Position numbers and translations under genes: made by a program. From contig OZ029928.1 of NCBI GenBank assembly GCA_964023275.1, positions 18,810,050-18,874,049 of the forward strand: a stretch of 64,000 nt of DNA, given 5' to 3'. Of this stretch, positions 30,810 to 43,166 are shown one piece after another. This DNA is from Norana najaformis. Its lineage: Eukaryota; Annelida; Clitellata; Crassiclitellata; Hormogastridae. Below the pieces are notes generated by a model. It ran no database searches and had not been told where the DNA came from. It was given only the letters and a program-made list of their open reading frames with translations. Position 1 is the stretch's first letter. Every line of letters begins with the position of its first letter.

Positions 30810-31900
30810 CTATGGCAGCAAGCGTTTTAAATGCGTCTAAATGTACGCATTCATATGATCCAATCTTAAACGACATCTTGTGGCTGCCATGGCCGTTGAC
30901 GTATACCTTATTTTATTTTGCAAAACTTTGTTTAGTTTACGTTGAACACTGTTTAATATAGCGTTGATCAACTGCGTTTTAAAGGTGTCTAAATGTAATC
31001 TTGTTTTCAATCCAGTCTTTAACGACATCTTGTGGCTGTCACGGCCGTTGACGTATAACTTATCTTTTTTCGCCCCGTAGTATAAATTTGCTTAGTTTTC
31101 GCTGAACACTGTTTAATATAGCGTTGATCAACTGCGTTTAAAAGGTGTCTAAATGTAGCATCGAGTGATCCAGTGTTTAACGACATCTTGTGGCTGCCAG
31201 GGCCGTTGACGTAGACCTTACGCTACCCAAAAAATTAAACTCCGATGATTATTTGATTCAATGCTAAATACATAGTCAGTTGAAATCGTTTTGTGTCTAA
31301 ATGTAATATTGTTTTTAATCAAGCGCTTAGCGACATCTTGTGCGCTTAGCGACACCTTGTGGATGCCGTGACCATTGACGTCGACTGTATCTCACACAGA
31401 AAAAGAAGCTGTATTCATACATGGATTGTTGATAACCCTTTATATAGCATCCAACAAAAGCGTTTTAAAGGTGTCTAAATGCAGCATTGTACGATCCGAA
31501 CAAAGCAGGCAATACAGAACGCTTCGATAGGTGGCAGTTTCTGTTTAACGACGTCGTTTCATAACGAAGCTGATTAGCGTCGTCCAAGACTCATTTATTC
31601 CGGCTCCCGACTGGCGCCAAACGATTGCGTCGGTGGTGGAGTGACACCTACCGATTGAACGAAATTGATGAATATGTGGCGTTCGGTAGAAAGCGATTAA
31701 AGGAGTCTAAATAGAGCATTACATTATCGAGAGGTTAACCACATCTTGCGGTTGATTTCGACCTTATCGATCCTGCCTTAATAATAGCCGTTTAACGACA
31801 CTATTCTTAACTGTATTTTCTTTAGAGTTGTTGTCGTAGTAACCAGTGCTTAAAGACAACGTTACAGTTGCCAGGGCCGTTGACCTTAGTTGACCTCTCA
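30810..31900 (+). repeat. Degenerate long-unit array related to element F
   Basis: The blocks TTTAACGACATCTTGTGGC and CGTTTTAAAGGTGTCTAAAT alternate roughly every 140-200 bp at least five times. TGGCCGTTGACGTA sits between them. Confidence 0.7.
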
Positions 31901-31975
31901 ACCTTACCTTAAATCTAGTTCCTGCCTCACCTTATTTGGCCTCACCTTACCTTGCCTTGCCTTACCTTACCTTAC

Positions 31976-32322
31976 CTTACCCTTATTCCTCTTCTTCCCC
32001 TTATTTATCTTGCAGATCCAATTTCCAACACCATCCACCGTAGCCGTCTCACTGTCTGCCTGCCTGACTCTTGGATCTTGACCTGGAACCGAGCACTTCT
32101 TGCCTATCGATTTTGTTTTGACTGAGCGCCTGTGAATAAGCTGGTTCCCTCTACTTAGCTTTCGTTGGGCGCTGTAGAAATCTCTAGGATCTTTACCTGG
32201 AACCAAACCCTTCCTGCCTATCGATTTTGTTTTGACTGAGCGCCTGTGAATACGCTGGTTCCCGCGACTAAGCTTTCGTTGGGCGCTGTAGAAATCTCGA
32301 GATTACGATTACGATTACGATT
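31976..32322 (+). mobile_element. LINE-A 3' end with duplicated UTR
   Basis: The 3' UTR occurs twice in tandem (about 32070-32190 and 32190-32310), each with TATCGATTTTGTTTTGACTG. It ends in (ATTACG)n. Confidence 0.8.
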
Positions 32323-32477
32323 ACCCTAAGCTTGTTGTCTTTTCATGATGTTGTAATATTTTTATTGTCATTTTTAATGTTGCTGCCTAAGGCTCTTTGC
32401 CTATTTCAAAGTCCCACGGCTAATGTAACCAACGGCTTTTCCAGGATAATGACGAACAGCGAATGTAGTTTCGTGCT

Positions 32478-32720
32478 TACAAAATGGCTGCCAAGCAAGC
32501 GCACATGCATCCGGGACAGTCGACTAAAAATGGCGGACGTTGCCCGCGCATGCGCAGTAACCGTCATCTCAAAATCGAAATTATAATTGAATAAACTGTC
32601 GTTCACGAGAAGCACTTCACGAGGGGGAGACTGGGGAACAGCGTCCACTTCCGGCAGACATCTTACTTGATTATATACCCGACATCTAGCGGCTGGACTT
32701 ATTGAATATGGCGGACGCAT
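32478..32720. promoter_or_regulatory. CpG-rich promoter-like patch (YY1, NRF1, ETS motifs)
   Basis: A palindromic NRF1 site GCGCATGCGCA lies at 32546-32556. YY1-like AAAATGGCTGCC (32481), AAAATGGCGG (32527) and ATATGGCGGAC (32706), and an ETS-like CACTTCCGG (32646), are also present. This is a typical TATA-less housekeeping layout. No downstream exon was resolved. Confidence 0.5.
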
Positions 32721-32797
32721 AATGTAAACGATTGATCAATGCCACCTGGGTCAACGGTCTTAAACTGCATTATTTCTGAAGTAAACACTTAACATTA

Positions 32798-32950
<153 letters not shown>

Positions 32951-33179
32951 CAAAGAGACATATTTATACTGTATTGCCCATGGTATATGTTTTATATATG
33001 GATTCCATTCGGGTGTACATATATTTGTATATAGTTATATACTTAAGAAGTCAACCGATCTATTTTCTCGCGCGGATAAACACACAAAGCACCGCATCAC
33101 TCATCGTGCGTAATCGGTCCTTGCGCCTTGGCTGGTTTTTATGTATTGCACCAGATATGCAAGGGCAATCATGATCTAT

Positions 33180-33640
33180 CCATCTATCATTTCTTCCGCC
33201 CCGTGAAACGAATGGTTGTTACAAACGGCGCTATATAAAGTGGAAGATGACGACCCGAAGTAGTGAGACAGCTCGGCGGACGAACGAAAGTAGGGAGGCA
33301 GCGTCTGAAAGGCAACGGTCGTCTGGAATTTGAATTTGAAAATCTGCGTGATTGATTGACCAATCGCCTTGCAGGGGGCATCCGGGTATGCGCGTTGTCA
33401 TGGTAATTGCGTAAACATATCGGTTGCATTTGGTGCTTCGTTTGCCGCCATTCAGAGTTGCCAGTCTTGGTTTTCTTATTTGATTGTAATAGTAAATTTT
33501 TATTGCGTAGCTTCAAGAGAAACTTCGATCATTTGAGCAGGCTCAGAAATATTCACGTTTGTTTTTGGGTTGGTTTTCGCTGGAAACCTTGAATTTACTT
33601 TAACGTGTTAGCTCTTTAACTCTACGGAGATTACACATTT
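33180..33640. other. Unannotated interval with promoter-like motifs
   Basis: A CCAAT box (GACCAATCGCC, about 33358) and an RFX X-box-like GTTGTCATGGTAATT (about 33393) are present, but no gene was recognised. Confidence 0.35.
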
Positions 33641-33768
33641 GGCCGTAACTCCGCCACTGCCTTGTTTGGGGGAGTGCCAGTCCCAAGCCTGGATAAAGGA
33701 GGAGGGCGACGCAACGGCCTTTGATGCCATAAGCTGTCGTTAAACTGCGGAACTACTACTACATTGGG
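33640..33768 (-). mobile_element. Element F copy
   Basis: Reverse orientation of the roughly 120-bp family, starting AACTCCGCCACTGCC and ending near GGAACTACTACTAC. Confidence 0.75.
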
Positions 33769-33769
33769 C

Positions 33770-34540
33770 CGTTGTGAGCGGGATTCTTCGCTTCTGAATT
33801 AGAATGTATAGGCCAAACAAGCTCAGGCGTGTCTGGATGACACGCATCAGTAGCGGAATTTTCCGCGACGTAACGCCATTGAGTCATCGAGTTGCTGACT
33901 TATTTGAACACGCCTGCATAGCGAGCCTGTGATTGGTTGGCGGACGCGCAGGCGCTCAGGCTGGCTGACATCAGCGGTGATTTCTGCCCGGGGCACAATA
34001 GTCTCTGTTTTGTATCAGACGTTTCTCACAAACGTTTAACCACATTTGTTGGCGGTCCTACAATTCGAAGATTGCAGGCAATTTGAACCCACAGTAATAG
34101 ATTCTTGTTTATTTGCGGAATCCGGCTTCGGACAAGCGATCGATGTTCTTCCCCTAATCGGAGGCCACACCACATACACAGCTCTAGCTCTGAAGCAGCA
34201 AAAATCTATCCCAAGGAATCGATCCGGCTGCATGCTCTCTGTCGCTGTCTGTTTGTCTGACTCTATCTCTCCGTCATTCTCTCTGTATCTCTCTGTCTCT
34301 GTCTCTCTGTCATTCTATGTCATTCTCTCTCTCTCTCTCCACCGCTGACTCCTTATGATTATTATCTAGCGATGCCCATGTGGGACAGATACATCCATAA
34401 AGACCCATATTGGGCCCATATGGGTCCCCTCAAATGTTTATGGACATGCTATAGGGTTCTACCTATAATGCTTGGATTCCTAATTTTCTCGTTCCCTGCT
34501 CCCTCTTGATTCCTCCGTTTTCGCTACCTGCCTGCCTCCT
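33770..34540. other. Unannotated interval
   Basis: A 100-codon open frame at 34046-34348 runs into CT-repeat DNA and shows no recognisable domain. Confidence 0.35.
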
Positions 34541-34544
34541 CTCT

Positions 34545-34780
34545 GTCTGCATCTCCTCTCCTCTCCTCTCCTCTCCTCTCCTCTCCTCTCCTCTCCTCTC
34601 CTCTCCTCTCCTCTCCTCTCCTCTCCTCTCCTCTCCTCTCCTCTCCTCTCCTCTCCTCTCCTCTCCTCTCCTCTCCTCTCCTCTCCTCTCCTCTCCTCTC
34701 CTCTCCTCTCCTCTCCTCTCCTCTCCTCTCCTCTCCTCTCCTCTCCTCTCCTCTCCTCTCTATCTATCTATCTATCTATC
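34545..34780. repeat. (CTCTC)n pentanucleotide array with (TATC)n end
   Basis: About 41 copies of CTCTC are followed by five TATC units. Confidence 0.97.
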
Positions 34781-35065
34781 CACACGACTTTCTTCCCTCC
34801 CCTTCTCTCCCTCCCTCGTTTCATCTTGAGCCTTCGTCACGCAAGGCTGGCGGAGCATGTATGTTCCGCTGGCTGGTACCATACGGAGCATCTGTCTCCG
34901 GCTGCTACAGCAGCAGACGTTAATGGACAAACGATGAAAATTAGACTCAGGAGGCAGAAGATCAGACACCAAAGCTCAAAGGCAATCAACGCACTGGACC
35001 GTGACGAGATGCTCTCAAGCGTGTCGCGTCTTCAGGAGCTGGCAGAGCCCACATATCGAGGTGGT

Positions 35066-35220
35066 GATGTTGTTGCTGTTGTTGTTGTCGGTGATGGTGG
35101 TGGTGGTTGTGGTGGTGGTGTTGGTGGTGGTTGTGGTGGTGGTGTGGTGGTGGTGTTGGTGGTGGTTGTGGTGGTGATGGTGTTGGTGGTGGTGTTGGTG
35201 GTGTTGGTGGTGGTGGTAAT
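35066..35220. repeat. (GGT)n-rich tract
   Basis: Imperfect GGT and TTG trinucleotides. Confidence 0.9.
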
Positions 35221-35385
35221 AAACAATCAAAAGATGCCTTATGAAGTGCACTGCATTAAAGAGATAGAGATCTTTTTCATATAAAGAAGCCTTAATCGGA
35301 TAAGATAGAACCAATCAGTTGTAATTAACCTCTCTGACCCCTCATAAGCTCAGATAAATTCTGATAGATACAGTTTTATGTACAA

Positions 35386-35394
<9 letters not shown>

Positions 35395-35416
<22 letters not shown>

Positions 35417-35455
35417 TATAATAGTCACTTCATTTATATATATATATATAATATC
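35395..35455. repeat. (TA)n microsatellite
   Basis: Two TA runs separated by AGTCACTTCATT. Confidence 0.9.
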
Positions 35456-35499
35456 ATTTATGCAAGTTAATGAAAATTTGATGCACGTAAACAGGAAGC

Positions 35500-35775
35500 C
35501 TTATGTTATTTTATGTTATATTATGCTATTTTATCTTATGTTGTGTTGTTATCTTATGTTATTTTATGTTATGTTATCTCACGTTAGCTTATGTTATATT
35601 GTGTTATCTTATGTTATGTTATCTTATGTTATGTTATTTTATGTTATGTTATCTTATCTTAAGTTATTTAATGTTATCTTATGTTATGCTATGATGTTAT
35701 GTTGTTATGTTATATCATGTCATTTTTTCTTGTTATGCTGTGTTGCTGTTATATTGTTGTGTTATTCATATCATA
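35500..35775. repeat. Degenerate TTATG/TTATC repeat
   Basis: A 5- to 10-bp based repeat (TTATGTTATGTTATCTTATG-like). Confidence 0.85.
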
Positions 35776-35849
35776 TCTGGCCATTTATATAGAGCCTTTT
35801 AAGAGTCTTACAAAGGCGATTGTATGCCTCATTTTTACCAATATACTTA

Positions 35850-36490
35850 TCAGACCGACAGACAGACGAACAGAAAGAGAGAGACAGACAGACAGACAGA
35901 CAAAGACAGAGAAGGAGGAACTGAAAAAGACAGAGAGGCAGGCAGACGGAAAGAGACAAAGGCAAAGAGATAAGCACACAGAGACAATGGCAGGGAGACA
36001 GGTAGACAGAGAGACATGGATAGAGAGACAGGCATATAGAAAGAGACATGGGTAGAAAGAGAGGTAGACAGAAAGAGACACGAGCAGAAAGACAGACAGA
36101 GGGAAAGACATGCAGAGAGACACAGAGACAGAGAAGGAGACACTGAAAAGGACAGAGAGGCAGGCAGACTGAAAGAGATACAGGCAAACAGATAGGCAAA
36201 CAGCCAAACAGAGAGACATTGGCAGGAAGACAGGTAGACAGAAAAAGGCATGAACACAGACACAGGAAAACAGAAAGAGACGTGAGCAGAGAGACACGAA
36301 AACAGAAAGAGACATAGGCAGAGCGATAAGTCGACAGAAAGAGACATGAGCATAGATACAGGCAGAGAGAAAGAGACATAAGCAGAGAGACAGGCAGAGA
36401 GAAATAGACGTAAGCAGAGAGACAGATAGAAAGAGACATAAGCAGAGAGACAGGCAGATAGAAAGGGACTTAGACAGACAGGAAGAGATA
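35850..36490. repeat. ACAG/AGAGACA-rich tract
   Basis: A long imperfect purine-rich array. Long reverse-strand frames rich in Leu, Ser and Cys are artefacts of this repeat. Confidence 0.9.
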
Positions 36491-36867
36491 GCCAGATACA
36501 CCTGCGATGTTGTAAATAGATCATCCGCGACATATAGAGACACGCCTTTCCGAATGACATCATAACAGGAATTATATATAGTCCGTCGGGTCTGGAAGCA
36601 ACGGATTCCCGTTGATTCCCAGATAATCCTGAGAAATGAGGGAATTACGCCTCCGGCCCATCTCGTTCTTCCCCTCCCCTCGGAGGGAATATGTCCTCCA
36701 GGCGCCTCGATGGCCGAATGAACTAGCGGATGGATGGATGGGTGGAAGGATGTATCCATGGATACGCGCCATGGCAACGGAAGAGGGAAGAGAAACGTGT
36801 ATGTGTTTTAATTGCAAGTCCCGCAAAGTGTACACAACGAGATGGAAAAACGCCATTTGTGTTTTCT

Positions 36868-36965
36868 GACAGACAGACAGACAGACAGACAGACACACAG
36901 ATAGACACACACATACACACAGACATATACACAGACATATACAAAGACACACAGACATATACACG
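36868..36965. repeat. (ACAG)n/(ACAC)n tract
   Basis: Short tetranucleotide repeat. Confidence 0.9.
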
Positions 36966-37339
36966 CGCCCGTACACATATTATTTAAATCAAAAGATTTT
37001 GTCTGCGCACCCTTAAATCAGTCTATGTCTGCTAAGCTTTTAAATCTGCAGCAAAGATAACGCAGCATAATAAGTATATTTGTTATATATATGTATATAT
37101 ACCATATATACATATATATAAAATACACATGTATATAGCATTATATATACATATGTGTGTTTACATCATATAGCATGTAATTATACGGCATCATAGATAA
37201 ACGGATGCTGTTGCATTATCTTTGATGCACATTTAAAAGCTTAGTGGACATCGACTGATAAAACGATACACAGACTAATTCTTTCATTATAATTTTTGAA
37301 CGCAGATTGCTACTTTCACTGAAATTAGGTGACCATATC

Positions 37340-37720
37340 AGTCCGTCCATCCGTCCTTCCTGCCATACATTCATTTGTCCTTCCATCCGTCCTTCAGTCC
37401 GTCCGTCCGTCCGTCGATCCATCCGTCCATCTGTTCGTCCGTCCATCCATCCATCCATTCAGCCATCCACCCGTCCATATATCCATCCATCCTTCCATCC
37501 ATTCACCCATCCATTCACCCATCCATCCATTCACCCATCCATCCACCCGTCCATCCACCCTTCCATCCATCCATCTATCCAACCACCCATCCATTCACCC
37601 ACCAACCCATCCAACTATCCATCCATTCACCAACCCACCCAACCATCCATACATTCACCAAAATCCCACCCACCCACCCATACATCCATCCATCCGTCCG
37701 TCCGTCCGTCCGTCCGTATG
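37340..37720. repeat. CATC/CGTC degenerate array
   Basis: Imperfect ATCC, GTCC and ACCC tetranucleotides produce spurious His/Pro/Ser-rich frames. Confidence 0.9.
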
Positions 37721-37724
37721 GTCC

Positions 37725-38260
37725 GTGTGGGCTCGCTTGTATAAACCGGGCGCTTATCCCAAAAATCCATAACGAACTCCCAGCAGAAGCCCCGTTCTGT
37801 ATAATTCCACCAATGGCTCTTCATAGGTATAGAATTGCAAGTCCATATAATCCAAGTCGCTGCCACTTCCGCCCAGCCAATCATTTCTTCCGCCGTCAGT
37901 TCTTGCCCGAGAAGCTTTTAGCTCGACCGGATAACATGACGTTTTTTTCATGTGCGCATGAGCGGCGCAGTGATACAGCTTAGGAAAACGAAGAGGACTA
38001 CTTGGCGGAGATATCAGCCGAGCGGAAGGATTTTTCTGCAAGATATCGGATGCTCGGTTGCTAAGATACGGAAATTCTTCCGCCCGTCTTTAAAATGTAC
38101 AAGAACAGAATTACTTTTTTCTGAAAAAAATTAAAAGTTTTGGAATTATTTTCTTTGAAAATTTACCATATTTATTCGTGATTAGATATTTTAGAAAAGC
38201 ATCATTTATTTTTTGGCAAAATATTTGCTTAAGTTTGAAGCTTAAGAAGTCTTGAAACTT
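37725..38260. other. Unannotated interval
   Basis: No gene was recognised. Two CCAAT-type motifs (about 37810 and 37877) are present. Confidence 0.35.
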
Positions 38261-38267
38261 TGCCATT

Positions 38268-38315
38268 TCTATGGATGGATGGATGGATGGATGGATGGAC
38301 GGACGGATGGATGGG
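38268..38315. repeat. (GGAT)n microsatellite
   Basis: About eleven ATGG units with ACGG variants. Confidence 0.93.
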
Positions 38316-38759
38316 ATATTTTCTTTGTGACTGTGTACATAGAACTTCACTCTCTTACAACTTTTCTCTGAACACAGCACATGCTAATGTGGCAATAAGC
38401 TGTTCAAACTTGCACACACATTGTCTGATTATAAGACACATTCAATGTAGTCTTTATGCAATTGAATATGAACGCATCTTTGTCGATGGCCACATTAGTT
38501 CAATTTACTACTAGACACCTAGCCGGAAAGCCTTCTGTCATTGCATTAGTGTCTGATGTTGCCAGATTAATGCAAGCGGCCGAAAAGAAAAATTTCCATA
38601 TCTTGTACCAATTTTTCCTCGGAGCATCCATGGCCGCTTCTGAGCAGGTGTCTGGTGAGGGCGCTGCATAAATGCTTTGGGTGAATGACATCCCACATGA
38701 TATACGATACGATTCGTCTTGAAAATCTCGAAATATTCCGTGTATTTATTATTTATAAG

Positions 38760-39312
38760 TATGCACCCATCCATTTATCCAGTAACATTCATTTTTCATT
38801 CACTCAACCATTCATCCATCCATCCCTCCATCAATTCACTCAGCCATTCAACCATTCATTAATCCATCCATCCATTCATCCATCCATCCACTTCCATCCA
38901 GCCATCCTTCCTTCCTTCCATCCATCCACACTTTCATTTTGCATTCACTCAACCATTCATCCATCCATCCCTCCATCCATCCATTCATCCATCCATCCAT
39001 CCATCCACGCATTCATTTTGCATTCACTCAACCATTCATCCATCCATCCCTCCATCCATTCATCCATCCATCCACCACGCATTCATTTTTCATTCACTCA
39101 ACCATTCATCCATTCATCCCATCCATCCATTCATCCCATCCATCCATCCATCATTCAAACATTCATTTTTCAGTCACTCAACCCTTCATTCATCCACGCA
39201 TCCATCCATCCATCGTTCAAACATTCATTTTTCATGCACTCAACCATTCATCCATCCAATCATCCATTCATCCATCCACCCATCCATTCATCCATCCACC
39301 CATCCATTCATA
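38760..39312. repeat. CATC/CATT array with a higher-order unit
   Basis: The block CATTCATTTTTCATTCACTC recurs with variants about every 70-80 bp (about 38787, 38932, 39009, 39079, 39161, 39219). This gives a higher-order periodicity on top of the tetranucleotide. Confidence 0.88.
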
Positions 39313-39504
39313 TTTCGGTGAAGCTAAGGTTCCTATTGGCCACAAGATACACACACATCTTTTCAATTGTCACGAATGTATAACTTTCGCCTTATGTTCT
39401 GCAATATTTTCTCTTTGCTTCGTTCTGCCCACAACATCCGCTGGGAAATGCGTCGACGATATCAACGACGCCGATTCATTGGACAGGAAAATATTTGTTG
39501 TGGC

Positions 39505-39835
39505 CACAGACACACAGACAGACAGACATTGAGACAGACAGACATTGAGACAGACAGACAGACGGACGGACAAAAGGACAAAGAAACAGACTAACGGACA
39601 AAAGGACACAGACAGAGGGACAGACAAAAGGACACAGACAGACGAACAGACAAAGGACACAGACAGACGAACAGACAAAAGGACACAGACAGACGAACGG
39701 ACAAAAGGACACAGACAGACGGACAGACAAAAGGACACAGACAGAGGGACAAACAAAAGGACACAGACAGACGGACGGACAGACAAAAGGACAGACAGAC
39801 AGACAGACAGACAAAACAATAGACAGAAGGACGAA
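39505..39835. repeat. ACAG and AAAGGACACAGACAG minisatellite
   Basis: AAAAGGACACAGACAGACG units of about 31 bp occur within an ACAG tract. Confidence 0.9.
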
Positions 39836-39978
39836 CAAAGCAATGTTTACTAACAAATGAATGTCTATTCTTACTGACATTTAATATCGTTAAGGCTACC
39901 ACTGCCAGCGCCTCTGGTTAGTCTGTCTTGAAGCGGCGCTATACAAATTTCTGATTACAGTTACAATTGCAATTACAT
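39836..39978 (+). mobile_element. Element G copy with LINE-H-like tail
   Basis: GCAATGTTTACTAACAAATG, GACATTTAATATCGTTA, then AAGCGGCGCTATACAAATTT and an (ATTACA)n tail. Confidence 0.65.
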
Positions 39979-40031
39979 ACACGGACATATATACATATAC
40001 AGAAACTTACACATACGCCACGTTTATAAAG

Positions 40032-40262
40032 CAACGTAATCGTAATCGTAAACTCGAGATTTCTACAGCGCCCAACGAAAGCCGCGCCGCGGGGACCAGC
40101 TTATTCACAGGCGCTCAGTCAAAACAAAATCGATAGGCAAAAGGCTTCGGTTCCAGGTCAAGATCCAAAAGTCTGACGGAGAGACAGCGTGGCAGCTACG
40201 GGGGGTGTTTGGGGTTGGAGAGGAGAGACAGATAAGAGGAAGAAGGGGTGTAAGTATCCAAT
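40032..40262 (-). mobile_element. LINE-A 3' end
   Basis: Reverse orientation, with AATCGTAATCGTAAACTCGA, GCGCTCAGTCAAAACAAAAT and GGTTCCAGGTCAAGATCC. Confidence 0.8.
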
Positions 40263-40537
40263 ATTTCACAAGTGAGACGTAGGGGAGGCGCTCATTTCCT
40301 TTCCTTTAGATCCTTGAGCTGGCAATGGCCGAATCCGAAGGTCCCTGGACACGGGGCCAGTGCATCGCAGGACTTGCCGTTTACTTCCCAGCTTACGCCA
40401 GTACCAAATTCTACTGCTTGGTGACAGAGGCACAGTGTGAGCAAACAACTTGCCCAGGGTCGTTACCCGGAGTCGAACCCGCGACCGCATGATCACTGAC
40501 CAAACGCGTTACCTATAGACCACCGTGCCGTACACCT
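40250..40537 (-). mobile_element. SINE-E copy
   Basis: Reverse orientation. The B box is seen as GGAGTCGAACCC near 40470. The head ends at GACCACCGTGCCG. It directly abuts the LINE-A copy. Confidence 0.82.
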
Positions 40538-40539
40538 AC

Positions 40540-41120
40540 ACATATATACATACGCATATGCATTTACACCTATACATATACATATACATATGCATTTACA
40601 TGCATAGGCACGTATATAGGCACATACAGTCAGAACTTATAGTTCAATGGAGCGAATTGGAAGGGCGGTAATTTACGGTGACTAGCATGGCGAAAGAGAT
40701 CGTGCGGCCACAGTGAAGTGCGCGGATGAAGACAAGTGATTCGGCCAGATTTCCTGCGCTGTCGGATTAAATCTCGCCAGGAAATGAGACGCCGTCGAAC
40801 TCGCGTCTGGAGACGGACTGACGGACGCCATGCTTGGAAACGGTTGTCATGGAAACGGTTGCCTTGGAAGCGCCAACACTGCACGCGGACCTTGGGCCTC
40901 TAGCGTTGCTTTTTTGCGGTGCATTTTCTGATTAAGTTCACGGCTGTTCGAAGGCGAGGTGCCAGCCGAATAAAGGAAAAGGTATTAAACGGGGGTTGTT
41001 AGCTGTGGATGCGACGCTGGCAGGCACAGTATTTATATGTCTGATCATCTACAAAGCGTCCTTTAAAAACCTCTCAAAGGGGAAGGAAGATGGCGATGTT
41101 CAGAAAGTGCAATTAAGGAG
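40540..41120. other. Unannotated interval with RFX-like motifs
   Basis: Two adjacent X-box-like sequences, GTTGTCATGGAAAC and GTTGCCTTGGAAGC, lie at about 40845-40872. No gene was recognised. Confidence 0.4.
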
Positions 41121-41124
41121 AGGC

Positions 41125-41785
41125 AGGAGAAGAAGAAGAAGAAGAAGAAGAAGAAGAAGAAGAAGAAGAGGAGGAGGAGTAGAAAAAGGAGGAAGAGGAA
41201 AAGGAGGAGGAGGAAGACGAGGAGGAGGAGGAATACGAGGAGAAGAAGGAAGAGGAAGAGGAAGAGGAGGGGAGTAGGATGAGGAGGAAGAGGAAGAGGG
41301 AGGAGGAGAAGGAGGAGGAGGAAGAGGAGGAGAAGGAGGAAGAGGAGAAGGAGGAGGAGGAAGAGGAGAAGGAGGAGGGAATGAAAAAGAAGATGAAAAG
41401 GAAGAGAAACAGGAGGAAGAGGAGGAGGAGGAGGAAGAGGAAGAGGAAGAGTATGAGGTAAAACAGTATGAGCAATAAGAAGATGGAGGATAGCAGGAAG
41501 AGAAGGAGGAAAAGGAAGAAGCGTAGGAAGAGGAGCAGGAAGTGCAGTAGAAAGAATAAGAAGAATATGAATTGATGATGATAACGAGGAGGAAGAGGAG
41601 GAGGAGAAACAAGAGGAGAGGAGAATGAGGAAGAGGAGAATGAAGAAGTAGTAGTAGTAGAAGATGATGATGATGAGGAGGAGGAGGAGGAGGAGGAGGA
41701 GAATAAAGTAGTAGAAAATGATGATGATGACGATGATGACGACGACGAGAAGGATGATGATGATGACGACGACTATGATGATGAT
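41125..41785. repeat. Purine-rich GAA/GGA/GAT tract
   Basis: About 660 bp of strand-asymmetric GA-rich trinucleotide-based sequence. Confidence 0.9.
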
Positions 41786-42115
41786 GGAGTAGACGGGTGT
41801 ACGAAAGGAAAGATTTCATCGTGGGGTAGACCGGTCTACAGTGGACCACTCAAGAAAAACGTCACCATTGCATGCATGCACATATCAAAACCAATTTATT
41901 TAGCGCCTCTCAAGAATAACTCGAGGAAAAGACGCAGAAACGAAGAAGCGTTCTGTGGAGGAAGTACACGAAACAATTGCGCTCCATAAAAGTCGTTTTG
42001 AAAAGGAGCATCAAGAAAAACAAAAATCATCCGGGGATCTAGATTCCTTCCGTCGCCAAGTTCCTTTTATTGATTCTTGAACGACCTTAGCCATAAACAG
42101 TAATCTCACGTCCAT
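41786..42115. other. Unannotated interval
   Basis: An ATTTATTTAGCGCCTCTCAAG motif (about 41893) marks a degraded retroelement tail. No gene is visible. Confidence 0.4.
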
Positions 42116-42119
42116 CTAA

Positions 42120-42890
42120 GCAAGAGATTGTATATATATGTATATATTATCTCATATATGTATTTATAGGAAATATATATTGTCATATCTGTGTACAAGA
42201 TATAATTGTATAAATATATAACCTATGTATCATATACGTATACATATATATCTGTCTATGAAGATGGGAGATACACATCTCATATTGTTTATATATATAT
42301 ATATGTGTGTGTCATATCTATGTACAGTAAATATAGATTTCTTATGCATTTATCGGTGTACAAGACATAATTATATAAATATATAACCTATTTCTCATAT
42401 ATATATATATATATAATATATAAATATATATATAACCTATTTCTCATATATATATATATAATATATAAAGTGAGAGATATACATCTCATATTGTTTTGTA
42501 TATATATTTGGGGAGACACTTTCATCTCATGTATTGATTATCTTATGTATAAGATAAACTACATACTTGTAATACATACATACATATATATATATATTCA
42601 AAGATGATTTCACTTCGTATATAAATATATATACGTATTATACATATAAACAGATATATTTATAGATGTATATATATATATGTATATATTGAGAGTTATT
42701 TTTATCTCATAAACAGAAAATTGCTAGATATGTATACGGACGTGTACGGAGAATATATACAGCTACATATTATTATTGCAATACATCTATATATATATAT
42801 ACAGTGCATAAATATATGTGCATGTATGTGTGTGCAAGTGTGTGCGTGTTTGTGTGTGTCTGCGTGCGTGTGTGTGTGTCGTATATTTCT
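42120..42890. repeat. TATA-rich low-complexity region
   Basis: Repeated TATATATA, ATATCTCATATTGT and GTGTGTG runs. Blocks such as CCTATTTCTCATATATAT repeat (about 42387 and 42437). Confidence 0.85.
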
Positions 42891-43166
42891 GCAGTTGATT
42901 GAAAAGGAAACATGAAAAGCTTCGGAGACTTTGACCAGAACTTCTGATGTTCTGTCTTTCCGTGCATTTATGTCGGCCCTCTATCGACCAGTATGATCTC
43001 TGATCTATGGCAGGCCACGACAGTCGCAATCTACTTTGATGGAACGCCGCGATAGACATAATCTTAGCAACGCACCATGAAGTCAACTACTGTGCCTTCA
43101 TACATTCTGATTGGTAGAGAACTTTATGTTTATTATACATACTTATTGAAACTATACATAAACGTA

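Noticed and set aside
35771..36777. Cys/Leu/Ser-rich frame of up to 330 codons
   Set aside because: It is a translation of the ACAG/AGAGAC repeat on the opposite strand.
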